This document shows positions 21,455 through 30,099 of a stretch of 64,000 nt of DNA, one piece after another. The stretch spans positions 1 to 64,000 of the forward strand of contig JAGWXF010000001.1 of NCBI GenBank assembly GCA_018970025.1, read 5' to 3'. The DNA comes from Actinomycetales bacterium. Its GTDB lineage: Bacteria > Actinomycetota > Actinomycetes > S36-B12. Position 1 is the first letter of the stretch, and each line of letters opens with the position of its first letter. The translations under genes were made by a program, and so were the position numbers. The notes below the pieces were generated by a model, which did not search any database, was not told where the DNA came from, and worked only from the letters and a program-made list of their open reading frames with translations.

Positions 21455-21889
21455 ATGAAGAGCGTGGTTGCCGCCTGCGCGCTTGCCCTTGCCTGGATGT
21501 CGATCGTGTCGGGCCCTGCCCCCGCGGCGCTGGCTGCTTCCCCGGTCCAGGCGTCGCCGGTCCTGTGCAACGAACTGGTCGCCGGCATGACCCGGCGAAC
21601 GAGCAGTTTCACCCTGTCCTGCCGGGATCGCGTGGACGTCCTGAGCCGGCTCACGTGGACGTCATGGAAGCGGGCGATCGCCCAGGGGCATGGAACCTTC
21701 GTCTACACCAGTTGCGATCCGAAGTGCGCGTCGGGTGAGCGCCGCACGACGCACGCATCGGTCCGGCTGTCCCGGCCGGTCAAGAAGGAGGGGGGACGGG
21801 CATTCACCAGGGTCCGCGTGACCTATACGGACGCCGTCGGGAACCGGATCGTGAAGGTCTACCGAGCGGTGGGCGTCCGCGGGCGCTAG
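21455..21889 (+). CDS. secreted hypothetical protein
   Basis: MKSVVAACALALAWMSIVSGPAPAALAA signal peptide; conserved Cys residues; no recognised domain. Confidence 0.6.
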   Translation: MKSVVAACALALAWMSIVSGPAPAALAASPVQASPVLCNELVAGMTRRTSSFTLSCRDRVDVLSRLTWTSWKRAIAQGHGTFVYTSCDPKCASGERRTTHASVRLSRPVKKEGGRAFTRVRVTYTDAVGNRIVKVYRAVGVRGR

Positions 21890-22737
21890 TGCCGCTGCGC
21901 GTCGATGATCCGCTGGGCATGGTCGGGAGCGTAGGTGCTCTGCTCCCGGGGCGGTCGCTGGTAGCCCGCTGACGCAGGCCTGGCCGGAAGGCTCAGCGGA
22001 GGCTGGACGACATCACGGTAGGGGACGGTGCTCAGCAGATGGTGCATCATGTTGATGCGAGCCCGCCGCTTGTCGTCGGCTTCCACGATCGTCCAGGGCG
22101 CCTCCGGTATGTCCGTGTGAATCAGCATCTCGTCCTTCGCGCGGGAATAGTCCTCCCACCGCTGGATGGACTCCATGTCCATCGGCGACAGCTTCCATCG
22201 CCGCATCGGGTCGTCCATCCGAGATCGGAACCGTCGCTCCTGCTCCTCGTCGCTAACGCTGAACCAGTACTTGCGCAGCATGATGCCGTCCTCCACGAGC
22301 AGCCGCTCGAAGATCGGGGCCTGGTGCAGGAAGCGCCGGTACTCCTCCGGCGTGCAGAAACCCATCACGCGCTCGACTCCCGCCCGGTTGTACCAGGATC
22401 GGTCGAAGAGCCGGATCTCGCCCGCCGCGGGCAGTTCCTCGACGTACCGCTGGAAGTACCACTGGGTGCGCTGGCGGTCACTGGGAGCGGGCAGCGCGAC
22501 GATGCTGACCACGCGCGGGTTGAGGTACTCGGTGACCCGCTTGATCGCCGACCCCTTGCCGGCAGCATCTCGGCCCTCGAAGATGACCACGAGGCGATGG
22601 CCCTCGTGCTTGATCCACTCCTGCATGCTCACCAGCTCGGCCTGCAACCGATACAGCTCCGCCTCGTACAGCGACCGCGGCATGCGCGTGCGCCCAGGTC
22701 CTGCTTCCTTGGCATCGGCTGGATGCTTCTTGCCCAT
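21886..22737 (-). CDS. ppk2: polyphosphate kinase 2
   Basis: VVIFEGRDAAGKGSAIKRVTEYLNPRVVSIVALPAPSDRQRTQWYFQRYV; FDRSWYNRAGVERVMGFC; start at MGKKHPAD. Confidence 0.96.
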   Translation of the reverse strand: MGKKHPADAKEAGPGRTRMPRSLYEAELYRLQAELVSMQEWIKHEGHRLVVIFEGRDAAGKGSAIKRVTEYLNPRVVSIVALPAPSDRQRTQWYFQRYVEELPAAGEIRLFDRSWYNRAGVERVMGFCTPEEYRRFLHQAPIFERLLVEDGIMLRKYWFSVSDEEQERRFRSRMDDPMRRWKLSPMDMESIQRWEDYSRAKDEMLIHTDIPEAPWTIVEADDKRRARINMMHHLLSTVPYRDVVQPPLSLPARPASAGYQRPPREQSTYAPDHAQRIIDAQRH

Positions 22738-22870
22738 GGCATCCCTTCTGGCTGCGCTCGCATGCAGTATGTCGCACCTGCCGAGCCCCGGCTCCGATGT
22801 GGGCGCGCCGGGCGTACGACGGGCCTGTCGTGCATTAGCCTGCATGGAGTCTTCCGGAAGGGCGGCGCAC

Positions 22871-24211
22871 ATGGTGATCCTTCGACACGTGTTGTTCCCT
22901 CGAACCTCCATCGCCCGACCGGCGATGCGCGAGGGCGCGCGGCGTGGTGCTGGAGGCGCGATAGCGGCGGCCTGCGGGATTGCCCTGGCAGCCGGCTTGT
23001 CGATCGGCCTGGCCGCCCCGGCGTGGTCAGGCACGGCGAACGTCCCGGTCCCGACGTTCGTGCTGCCGGCATTGCCGAGCACGTGGTCGGCGCTGGGATC
23101 CGGAACCCTGAGCTCGCCCGATGCCGCTGGCGGCACGACGGCAATCGCCGGGACCGATGTGAAGGCCCAGATCGGCACGGTCGACTTCACTGGCACCTCC
23201 GGTCCCGGGACCTACTCCACCAAGTGGCTCTCCTGCCCCTCGCGTGGGTCCGCTGACGTCAACTGCGCCGATGCGGAGGCCGCTTCAGCGGCCTCCGGCA
23301 ATCCGAGCGGGGTGGTGCGCACCTACGTCCCCAAGGCTGATGACGTCGGCCGCTACCTGCGGTTCTCGATCACCGTGGCGCCGTCAGGGGCTGCAGACAC
23401 CTCCCGGACCGTGACCACTGACCCAAGCAAGGACGTCTACGTCCTCGGCCAGACGCCCACCGGCTCGCAGCCGGAGATCAAGTCCGGCCAGGTGCCCGGC
23501 GACAACGGCACCGCGGTGCTCAAGAAGTGGACGATCCCGGCGACCTCCAACTTCCGCATCAGGGACGTGGCGGCGTGGGCCTGCACGTCGTCGACAGCTG
23601 GCCAGGCGGCGACGAAGGACTTCGCGCTGTCGAGCGCAGGGTGCGCATCGCTGACCGTGTTGACGAGCGTCGCCGGGGTGTCGGACCAGACCGCAATCGT
23701 GTTCGCGATCCCAGCCGATGCGACGGGCAAGTACCTGCTGATTGCGGATACCGTCACCATCGCGACAGGCCCGAGCTCGGTCCTGGCCAGTTACGTCGTG
23801 CGATCCGCGGCCGTGCCGCTGCGCGGCTCGGCGACGGTCTCGCCCAGCCCGGCTCCCTCCTCATCGCCGGCGTCAACGGCGACGCCGACGCCCGCTCCCA
23901 GCCCATCGGGTATCTCGGCGCCAGCCCTGACCGTGGTCGCGGCCCGCAAGGCGCCAGCGGGCAAGCCCTATGCGGTGACGGTCACCGTGACCCCGGCGAC
24001 CGCGACCGGCACTGCCAACGTCCGTCTGGTGAAGCGCACCCGAAAGGCGAAGACCGTCCAGACCCTGGCAAGTGTCGCTGTCATGAACGGGACCGGCACA
24101 TCGCAGACCAAGATCAAGGCGCCAGCGGGGAAGTACGCCCTGGTCGTGCAGTTCGTCGACAGCAAGACGGGCAAGACGGCGACGTTCCAGCGCAACGTCA
24201 AGGTGACCTGA
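22871..24211 (+). CDS. secreted protein with Ser/Pro/Thr-rich linker and C-terminal Ig-like domain
   Basis: N-terminal hydrophobic signal; SPSPAPSSSPASTATPTPAPSPSG linker; C-terminal beta-rich repeat. Confidence 0.65.
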   Translation: MVILRHVLFPRTSIARPAMREGARRGAGGAIAAACGIALAAGLSIGLAAPAWSGTANVPVPTFVLPALPSTWSALGSGTLSSPDAAGGTTAIAGTDVKAQIGTVDFTGTSGPGTYSTKWLSCPSRGSADVNCADAEAASAASGNPSGVVRTYVPKADDVGRYLRFSITVAPSGAADTSRTVTTDPSKDVYVLGQTPTGSQPEIKSGQVPGDNGTAVLKKWTIPATSNFRIRDVAAWACTSSTAGQAATKDFALSSAGCASLTVLTSVAGVSDQTAIVFAIPADATGKYLLIADTVTIATGPSSVLASYVVRSAAVPLRGSATVSPSPAPSSSPASTATPTPAPSPSGISAPALTVVAARKAPAGKPYAVTVTVTPATATGTANVRLVKRTRKAKTVQTLASVAVMNGTGTSQTKIKAPAGKYALVVQFVDSKTGKTATFQRNVKVT

Positions 24212-24219
24212 CGGTCACG

Positions 24220-24504
24220 CTACAGCGCGGTCAGGATCGCAATGACGGCGAAACCTGCGGCCAGGTAGCACATCAGGACCCCGATCGCCGCGACCCGCAG
24301 CGGGGCGCGCACCTCGCCTGCGGCGATCCTGCCCGCTCCCCGGATGACGGCCGAGAGCCGGGTGGCGTCCTGCCGGGCATCACCGGATGGATCGCGCTGC
24401 GACCAGTAGGCCCGCTCATTGGACATGCCGAGCGCGACGAAGGCAATGCCGAAGATGGCCAGGATGACGGCGATGATGACCAGGACAAGGGTCGCGGTTC
24501 CCAC
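24220..24504 (-). CDS. small membrane protein, two TM helices
   Basis: MGTATLVLVIIAVILAIFGIAFVALGM...AAIGVLMCYLAAGFAVIAILTAL. Confidence 0.6.
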   Translation of the reverse strand: MGTATLVLVIIAVILAIFGIAFVALGMSNERAYWSQRDPSGDARQDATRLSAVIRGAGRIAAGEVRAPLRVAAIGVLMCYLAAGFAVIAILTAL

Positions 24505-24557
24505 GCGTGGGACCTTAGCGGGTCCGGTCTGATGCCGGGAACCGGTACCGTCATCGG

Positions 24558-25655
24558 GTGGCCCGTGCAGGCGATGCGATCGTGCTGGAAGTCGGCGGCC
24601 GCGAGGTTCGCATCAGCAGTCCCGGCAGGCAGGTCTTCCCTGGGCTGGTGAAGGAGGACATCGCTCGCTACTACGCGGCCGTCGCGGACGTGATGATCGA
24701 GCATCTGCGGGATCGCCCCACGGCGCTCGAGCGCTGGCCGAACGGCGTGCTGGAGGGCAACGAAGGGTTCTACCACAAGCACCTGCTCCGGGGGATGCCC
24801 TCATACGCCGCCGCGACGGAGGTGCACTTCCCGAGCGGCCGGCCTGGATCGATGCTGTGCCCCACCGAGCCGGCCGTCATCGTCTGGGCTGCCCAGATGA
24901 ACACCATCACCTTCCACCCTTGGCCGTGCACGGCGCCGCAGACCGACCAGCCTGATGAGCTTCGGCTTGACTTCGACCCATCGCCCGGCACTGGATTCGC
25001 CGATGCGGTGCGCGCCGCTGAGCTGGCGCGCGAGCTGCTCGCCGGCTGGGGCTGGCCCGTCGGCTGCAAGACCAGCGGAGGCCGTGGCGTGCACGTGTTC
25101 GTCCCGATCGAGCCGCGCTGGGGATTCGTCGACGTGCGGCACGCCGCGATCGCCATCGGCCGGGAGCTCGAGCGCCGGGAGCCGTCGCTGGTGACCACCT
25201 CCTGGTGGAAGGAGGGCCGCGGCGCGCGGGTATTCGTCGACTTCAACCAGGCTGCGCAGGACCGGACGATCGCAAGCGCATACTCGATCCGGGCCAGGCC
25301 GCAGGCAACGGTGTCGATGCCGGTCACCTGGTCGCAGCTGCCGACGGTCGATCCGGGGGAGTTCACGGTGCGAACGGTCCCGCAGCTGATTGCCGACGGA
25401 CGAGGCGATCCCTGGGATGGCCTGATCATCCGGCCGGAGCGCCGGGCGGACCTCGCCGACGCCCTCAGGCTCTGGGATCGCGATGTTGCCGAGGGCCTGC
25501 CGGAGCTGCCGTATCCCCCCGACTTTCCGAAGATGCCGGGGGAGCCGCCGCGGGTCCAGCCCAGTCGAGCAGCTCGTCAATCGGCACCCCGGGCATCACC
25601 GGGAACTGGTCGAAGCCGCAGGAGTCCGGGGAGCGATCCGGACGCCATCGGATGA
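24558..25655 (+). CDS. ligD-pol: LigD-type NHEJ polymerase/primase domain protein
   Basis: VFPGLVKEDIARYYAAVADVMIEHLRDRPTALERWPNGV...LDFDPSPGTGF...KTSGGRGVHVFVPIE...WDGLIIRPERRADLADAL. Confidence 0.9.
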   Translation: MARAGDAIVLEVGGREVRISSPGRQVFPGLVKEDIARYYAAVADVMIEHLRDRPTALERWPNGVLEGNEGFYHKHLLRGMPSYAAATEVHFPSGRPGSMLCPTEPAVIVWAAQMNTITFHPWPCTAPQTDQPDELRLDFDPSPGTGFADAVRAAELARELLAGWGWPVGCKTSGGRGVHVFVPIEPRWGFVDVRHAAIAIGRELERREPSLVTTSWWKEGRGARVFVDFNQAAQDRTIASAYSIRARPQATVSMPVTWSQLPTVDPGEFTVRTVPQLIADGRGDPWDGLIIRPERRADLADALRLWDRDVAEGLPELPYPPDFPKMPGEPPRVQPSRAARQSAPRASPGTGRSRRSPGSDPDAIG

Positions 25656-26778
25656 AACCGGCGGTGTGGCGCAGCTGGCCGTCCTGGACCTGATCGAACT
25701 CGACCTCTGCCACGCGCACGGGATCCAGTGCCCGCCACGCCTTGCCAGGGCCCCACCGGCTTGCCTGCCCAGGAACGCGATTGCCATCGGGCTGGGTCCA
25801 CGGATGCCGGGCGTCAGGGCCGAGAGCGAGGCCAGCGAGCTCCGCGGCCAAGGCGCGCCGTCGTTCGGCGGTGAATGCCGACGTGCCGCCCACGTAGTGC
25901 AGGCGACCCTGAGCGTCATGCAGGCCCAGGAGCAGGGATCCGACCACCTGCGTGCCGTCCGCCGCCTGCTGCGGGCGCCATCCGGCCACGACGACGTCCG
26001 CGGTGCGGCGGTGCTTGATCTTCACCTGGGAGCGCCTGCCTGGCTGGTACGTCCCTTCCAGCGGCTTGACGATCAGCCCGTCGACACCGGCTGCCTCGAA
26101 CCGGTCGAACCAGGCCATTGCCACGGTCGCGTCACGGGTGCACGGCGTCAGGAGCAGGGGAGGCTCCCAGCTCGCCGCGAGTCCCTCCAGGGCGACCCGG
26201 CGCTCGGCAAACGGAGCAGCCAGGAGCACCGCTGCGTCCGGGCGCGGTGCCTGGGCGTCCGGCATGGCGTCCGGCATGGCGTCCGGCATGGCGTCCGGCA
26301 CGCTCAGCAGGTCGAAGGCCAGGAATGACGCTGGGAGCCTGACTGCCAGGTCGGCAATGGAGCGGGCGGACGATGCGGAGCGCGGACGCAGCCGCCCGGA
26401 GAGGGCGGCGAAGTCCAGCCGGCCGTCGACGATGGCCACGATCTCGCCGTCGAGCACGGTGCCCGGGCGGACCTGACGTCCGAGGGCCTCCACCAGCTCG
26501 GGGAAGGCGTAGGACAGGTCGACGACCGCCTCGGGCCCCGAGGAGCGGCCACGGCCCTGCAGCACCACCGCATCGGTTCCGACGAAGGCCAGGCACCGGA
26601 AGCCATCCCACTTCGGCTCGAAGGCGGCGCCAGGGAAGTCGGCAACCGTGGCGCCGTCGATGGCGCGCGCGAGCATGGGCTCGATCGGCGGGCTCAGGGG
26701 TCCGATCGGTGCCGGTGAGGCTGGGTCCGGTGAGGCTGGGTCCGGTGAGGCTGAGACCGGTGAGGCTGAGCGCGGCAC
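25465..26778 (-). CDS. ATP-dependent DNA ligase
   Basis: KWDGFRCLAF (KxDG), DGEIV, GVDGLIVKPLEGTYQPGRRSQVKIKHRRTADVVVAG; start (GTG 26778) uncertain. Confidence 0.9.
   Translation of the reverse strand: MPRSASPVSASPDPASPDPASPAPIGPLSPPIEPMLARAIDGATVADFPGAAFEPKWDGFRCLAFVGTDAVVLQGRGRSSGPEAVVDLSYAFPELVEALGRQVRPGTVLDGEIVAIVDGRLDFAALSGRLRPRSASSARSIADLAVRLPASFLAFDLLSVPDAMPDAMPDAMPDAQAPRPDAAVLLAAPFAERRVALEGLAASWEPPLLLTPCTRDATVAMAWFDRFEAAGVDGLIVKPLEGTYQPGRRSQVKIKHRRTADVVVAGWRPQQAADGTQVVGSLLLGLHDAQGRLHYVGGTSAFTAERRRALAAELAGLALGPDARHPWTQPDGNRVPGQASRWGPGKAWRALDPVRVAEVEFDQVQDGQLRHTAGFIRWRPDRSPDSCGFDQFPVMPGVPIDELLDWAGPAAAPPASSESRGDTAAPAGPRQHRDPRA
26255..26302 (-). repeat. 12-bp in-frame tandem repeat x4 encoding PDAM
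   Basis: gcgtccggcatg x3 then gcgtccggcacg; translates to PDAMPDAMPDAMPDA in the ligase. Confidence 0.92.
26713..26771 (-). repeat. 15-bp tandem repeat, about 4 copies (cggtgaggctgggtc), in ligase N-terminal coding/5' region
   Basis: Direct reading; encodes SPDPA/SVSP-type repeats. Confidence 0.88.
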
Positions 26779-26864
26779 GGCAGGATCGTCGCAGACGCGC
26801 GTGCCAATCCGGCCGGGCGGTCAGGCTCTTGCTCGTGATGCCGTCGAAGTGATTGGGTACCGCC

Positions 26865-27023
26865 ATGGAACCTTCTGGCATCATCGGTGCCGCGGCGGGC
26901 CTCGGGCTGTCGAATGCCATCGGGTGGTCGTCCAGCTTCTGGCTGACATTCGGCCTGCAGATCCTGATCGCGACCGTGCTGGTCGCCATCGTGGCCGCGC
27001 TGTTCCGCAAGAGCACTCCCTAG
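26865..27023 (+). CDS. 52-aa small membrane protein
   Basis: ATG..TAG: MEPSGIIGAAAGLGLSNAIGWSSSFWLTFGLQILIATVLVAIVAALFRKSTP; one TM helix with basic end; absent from the ORF track because of its length. Confidence 0.45.
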   Translation: MEPSGIIGAAAGLGLSNAIGWSSSFWLTFGLQILIATVLVAIVAALFRKSTP

Positions 27024-27092
27024 GCGCCGGCCCCCGAGCCAGCACACACCTTCAGGATCACCGTCAGGCGGGCCGATCGGGCTGCCTGACGG

Positions 27093-28988
27093 CTACGGCA
27101 GTGAGATCACCACGATCGAGTCGCCTTCAGTGAGGTCCACTGCATGATGCTTGGGGGGATTCAGCCGGATCCCGTGGCCGACCGCCTTCGGGTCGTTGAC
27201 GGCGCTCCGTGAGCGGTATCCGATAGCGACCACGCCCCAGGCACGGCAGGCCTCGATGATCTCGACGAAGGTGTGCCGTCCGAGGGGCAGGTAGCGCTCG
27301 ACGGGATGCATCGTGACAACCGAGCCCTCCGAGTCGAACAGGTCGCTGAAGACGTCGGCGAGATGCGGGCTCTCGCTGAGCTGCGCCATCAGCAGGCCGA
27401 TGAGCTTCTGGCTGACGATGAAATCGTCTCCCTCAGTCGGCCCGCCGAGTTCGACGTCATTGGGGTCGAGGAGCTCCGCGACGATGTTCTGCGAGGCCCC
27501 GGACTCGGCAGCGCACCTGCGCACGTGCAGCAGCGTCAGCAGGGTGCGGGCGTCCGCCTCGTCGCCGGGGTAGGTGCCGCGCTCAGACAGCAGCATGACG
27601 TGATCGAAGGGCCCCTGCTCCATGACGGCCTGGACATCCGGTCCGCTGATCGGGTCGCCGCGATGGACGATCAGGGCCTGCTCGGTCAGCGGCATGGCCG
27701 CGCGGATCTCCTCGTCGCTGATGGCGTCCTGCTGGACCATCACATGCAAGGCCGATCCGGGTGATACGTGCGCCTCGATCTCGTTGCCGATCATGGGGGC
27801 GAGGTCGCTCCATCCGATGATGAGCGTGCGCTCCTGCATCTTGGGCAAGGGCGTCCACTGCCGCTGGTCCGCCGCTGACCACTCGATTGGATCCAGATCG
27901 AGGTGGAACACCGAATCGTCCTCGGCGATGCCGATGAGGAAATCCCCCGCCTGGAGCGTGGTAGCCGGGGCGGGATTGAGGCTGACGCTGCCGTCTGCAT
28001 GTCGAATGCCGACGATGGTGGCGTTCGAGCTCGACAGCAGGGCCTCTCCGAAGTTGCGGCCCAGCCACGGCCCGGTGACCTCGACGCTGTACATCTCGTC
28101 GCCCTCGAAGTCGAGCAACTCCTGGTAGATGGCCCCCAGGCCCGAACCCCGGGAGACCTGGGCGCTGATTCGGGCGATGATGTCCTTCGAGGTCACCGTC
28201 AGCAGGCTCGGACCGAGGAGATCCTTCAGGGCGGCGGCGGTCGTGCGGTCATCGATCTCAGCTACCACCGTCAGGCCCTCCAGGCCAGGCACGCAGCGGC
28301 TGAGGGCGAGGACCGCCTTCACCACGTGGGCGTCGGAGCCGCCCTCCGGCTGCAGCACGATCGCCGAGGTCGCACCCGCTGGGTTCAACTGCTGGAGGTC
28401 GGACATCCGGGTCGGCAGGCCATTGCGCACGACCAGCCGTGACGTCTTGGTGTCAGCGATCGCTGCATGCAGTCGCTCGCTCACATCGACCGGATCCTCG
28501 GTCGTCAGCAGGACGATCGCGCGATCCTTCCGGCTCTCATTCGCCTCGATCAGCTCGGCGATCACTGCCGGCAGCTTGTCGCTGTCGCCGACGAGCAGGG
28601 TGTGGTCGCGCTCGATAACCAGGGACCGGCCCCGGCGTAGGGCCTCGACGCGGGCATCGATGGCCGAGGAGATCAGGCCGATGATGGTGGCGGCAAGGAA
28701 GATGCCGGCGATGGTGACGATGAGCATGACGAATCGGAAGCGGTTGCCCTCGTCCCCCGAGAAGGTGCCTGGGTCCAGGGATCGCGTCATCGCGAACCAC
28801 AGTCCCTCGAGGAAGCTCGTTCCCTCATCCTGCGGTCCGATACCCGTCAGGGAGAGGATGCCGGCGATGACGAGGACGAATATCAGGGAGATGACGCCGA
28901 GCCAGGCAAGCACGGCCCAGATGCCCTTGGAGAGGGTGTTGTCGAAGCGGTATCGAAGCCGCTGGGCCACGGTGAAGCGCTGAGTCAT
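27093..28988 (-). CDS. CASTOR/POLLUX-related putative ion channel with RCK/TrkA-N-like domains
   Basis: N-terminal TM segments and pore-like region (LEGLWFAMTRSLDPGTFSGDEG), then HTLLVGDSDKLPAVIAELIEAN and LIIGWSDLAPMIGNEIEAHV. Confidence 0.75.
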   Translation of the reverse strand: MTQRFTVAQRLRYRFDNTLSKGIWAVLAWLGVISLIFVLVIAGILSLTGIGPQDEGTSFLEGLWFAMTRSLDPGTFSGDEGNRFRFVMLIVTIAGIFLAATIIGLISSAIDARVEALRRGRSLVIERDHTLLVGDSDKLPAVIAELIEANESRKDRAIVLLTTEDPVDVSERLHAAIADTKTSRLVVRNGLPTRMSDLQQLNPAGATSAIVLQPEGGSDAHVVKAVLALSRCVPGLEGLTVVAEIDDRTTAAALKDLLGPSLLTVTSKDIIARISAQVSRGSGLGAIYQELLDFEGDEMYSVEVTGPWLGRNFGEALLSSSNATIVGIRHADGSVSLNPAPATTLQAGDFLIGIAEDDSVFHLDLDPIEWSAADQRQWTPLPKMQERTLIIGWSDLAPMIGNEIEAHVSPGSALHVMVQQDAISDEEIRAAMPLTEQALIVHRGDPISGPDVQAVMEQGPFDHVMLLSERGTYPGDEADARTLLTLLHVRRCAAESGASQNIVAELLDPNDVELGGPTEGDDFIVSQKLIGLLMAQLSESPHLADVFSDLFDSEGSVVTMHPVERYLPLGRHTFVEIIEACRAWGVVAIGYRSRSAVNDPKAVGHGIRLNPPKHHAVDLTEGDSIVVISLP

Positions 28989-29044
28989 GGTCGTATCCCA
29001 TCAGACGTCACCGGCACGCGTGGCGATTTGGACTCAAGGCCCGA

Positions 29045-29899
29045 TCAGCCCGATGCGTGCGGCCCGGGGTGCTCGACGCTGAAGGCGACTGTCATCGTGT
29101 GATGGGCCCCCGGATCAAGCCGGACCGCTGAATGCCGGACATTGGCGGACTCCACGCACACCATCGCCCGCCATGCGTCATCTGGCAGGTCTGTCAGTGC
29201 GGCATCCCCCTGCTGCCATGGATTCCAGACGACGGTCTGGCTCGAGCCGGCCTTGTCGATGGTGATGACTCGGCCGAGGACTGGATCGATCACCCGTGTT
29301 GCCGCCGCGGAGTGGTAGATCCGGTCAGTTGGCCCGCTGAGGCGAAGCTCGCCGGCCTGGGTGGCAGTGGCACCGCCTGCAGCCTGGTCGATGTACTCGG
29401 CCCCGTCGAGCCCTTCGATGACGATCTCGCGGACGTCGCCGACGCGAAGGTAGGTGTGGAGGGCTGCCTCGAAGTCGAATGCCTCGGCCCCGGTGTTCAG
29501 CACGATCAGGTCCAGTCGCAGCTCGGTGCCGACAGCAGCAGTCAGCTCGAGGCGGTACGGATGGGGGAACCAGTCGCTGGAGGCCTCCTCGCCGGTCAGG
29601 GCCTGGGTGATGGTGAGCGACCCCGTCGCCTCCGAGATCTCGGTGAGCGTCCAGGTCGTCGTCCGTGCGAAGCCGTGAGACGGCGACATGCCGTGAGTCC
29701 GTCCGGGTCCGAACCATGGGAACACCACCGGGATGCCTCCGCGGATCGCGGTCTCAGGGCCGGACCGAGCCAGGGGGCTGAGGAAGAGGACGTCGCCGTG
29801 CCCGATCGGCGCCCATGAGGTCACCTGAGCTCCCTGGCGGCTGAAGGCGGCCGTGCATGCGGAGGTTCTCAGGTGGGTGAGGGGCACCATCATCGGCAC
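29045..29899 (-). CDS. D-hexose-6-phosphate mutarotase (aldose-1-epimerase-like)
   Basis: AIRGGIPVVFPWFGP, HGFARTTTW, VIEGLDGAEYID, VVWNPW. Confidence 0.9.
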   Translation of the reverse strand: MPMMVPLTHLRTSACTAAFSRQGAQVTSWAPIGHGDVLFLSPLARSGPETAIRGGIPVVFPWFGPGRTHGMSPSHGFARTTTWTLTEISEATGSLTITQALTGEEASSDWFPHPYRLELTAAVGTELRLDLIVLNTGAEAFDFEAALHTYLRVGDVREIVIEGLDGAEYIDQAAGGATATQAGELRLSGPTDRIYHSAAATRVIDPVLGRVITIDKAGSSQTVVWNPWQQGDAALTDLPDDAWRAMVCVESANVRHSAVRLDPGAHHTMTVAFSVEHPGPHASG

Positions 29900-29952
29900 A
29901 GCCTAGGCGCCGCGTTCACCCGCGAGACGCGCGCGCCGCCCCATTGCAAGAG

Positions 29953-30025
29953 TGGGCGATACAGGATTTGAACCTGTGACCTCTTCCGTGTCAAGGAAGC
30001 GCGCTAGCCCCTGCGCCAATCGCCC
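29953..30025 (-). tRNA. tRNA-Val (GAC)
   Basis: Reverse complement GGGCGAT...CTTGACACGGAAG...GGTTCAAATCCTGTATCGCCCA. Confidence 0.94.
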
Positions 30026-30099
30026 GATGCGCTAGCCTGGTCTGAGCCCCTGCCAGCGCGAGGCCTCACCATACACGATGGTCAACGGGGCCTCGATGA

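Noticed and set aside
26132-27016. 294-aa minus-strand ORF overlapping the ligase
   Set aside because: Out-of-frame with the ligase motifs; repeat-derived sequence (SLTGPSLTG) mirrors the VNTR
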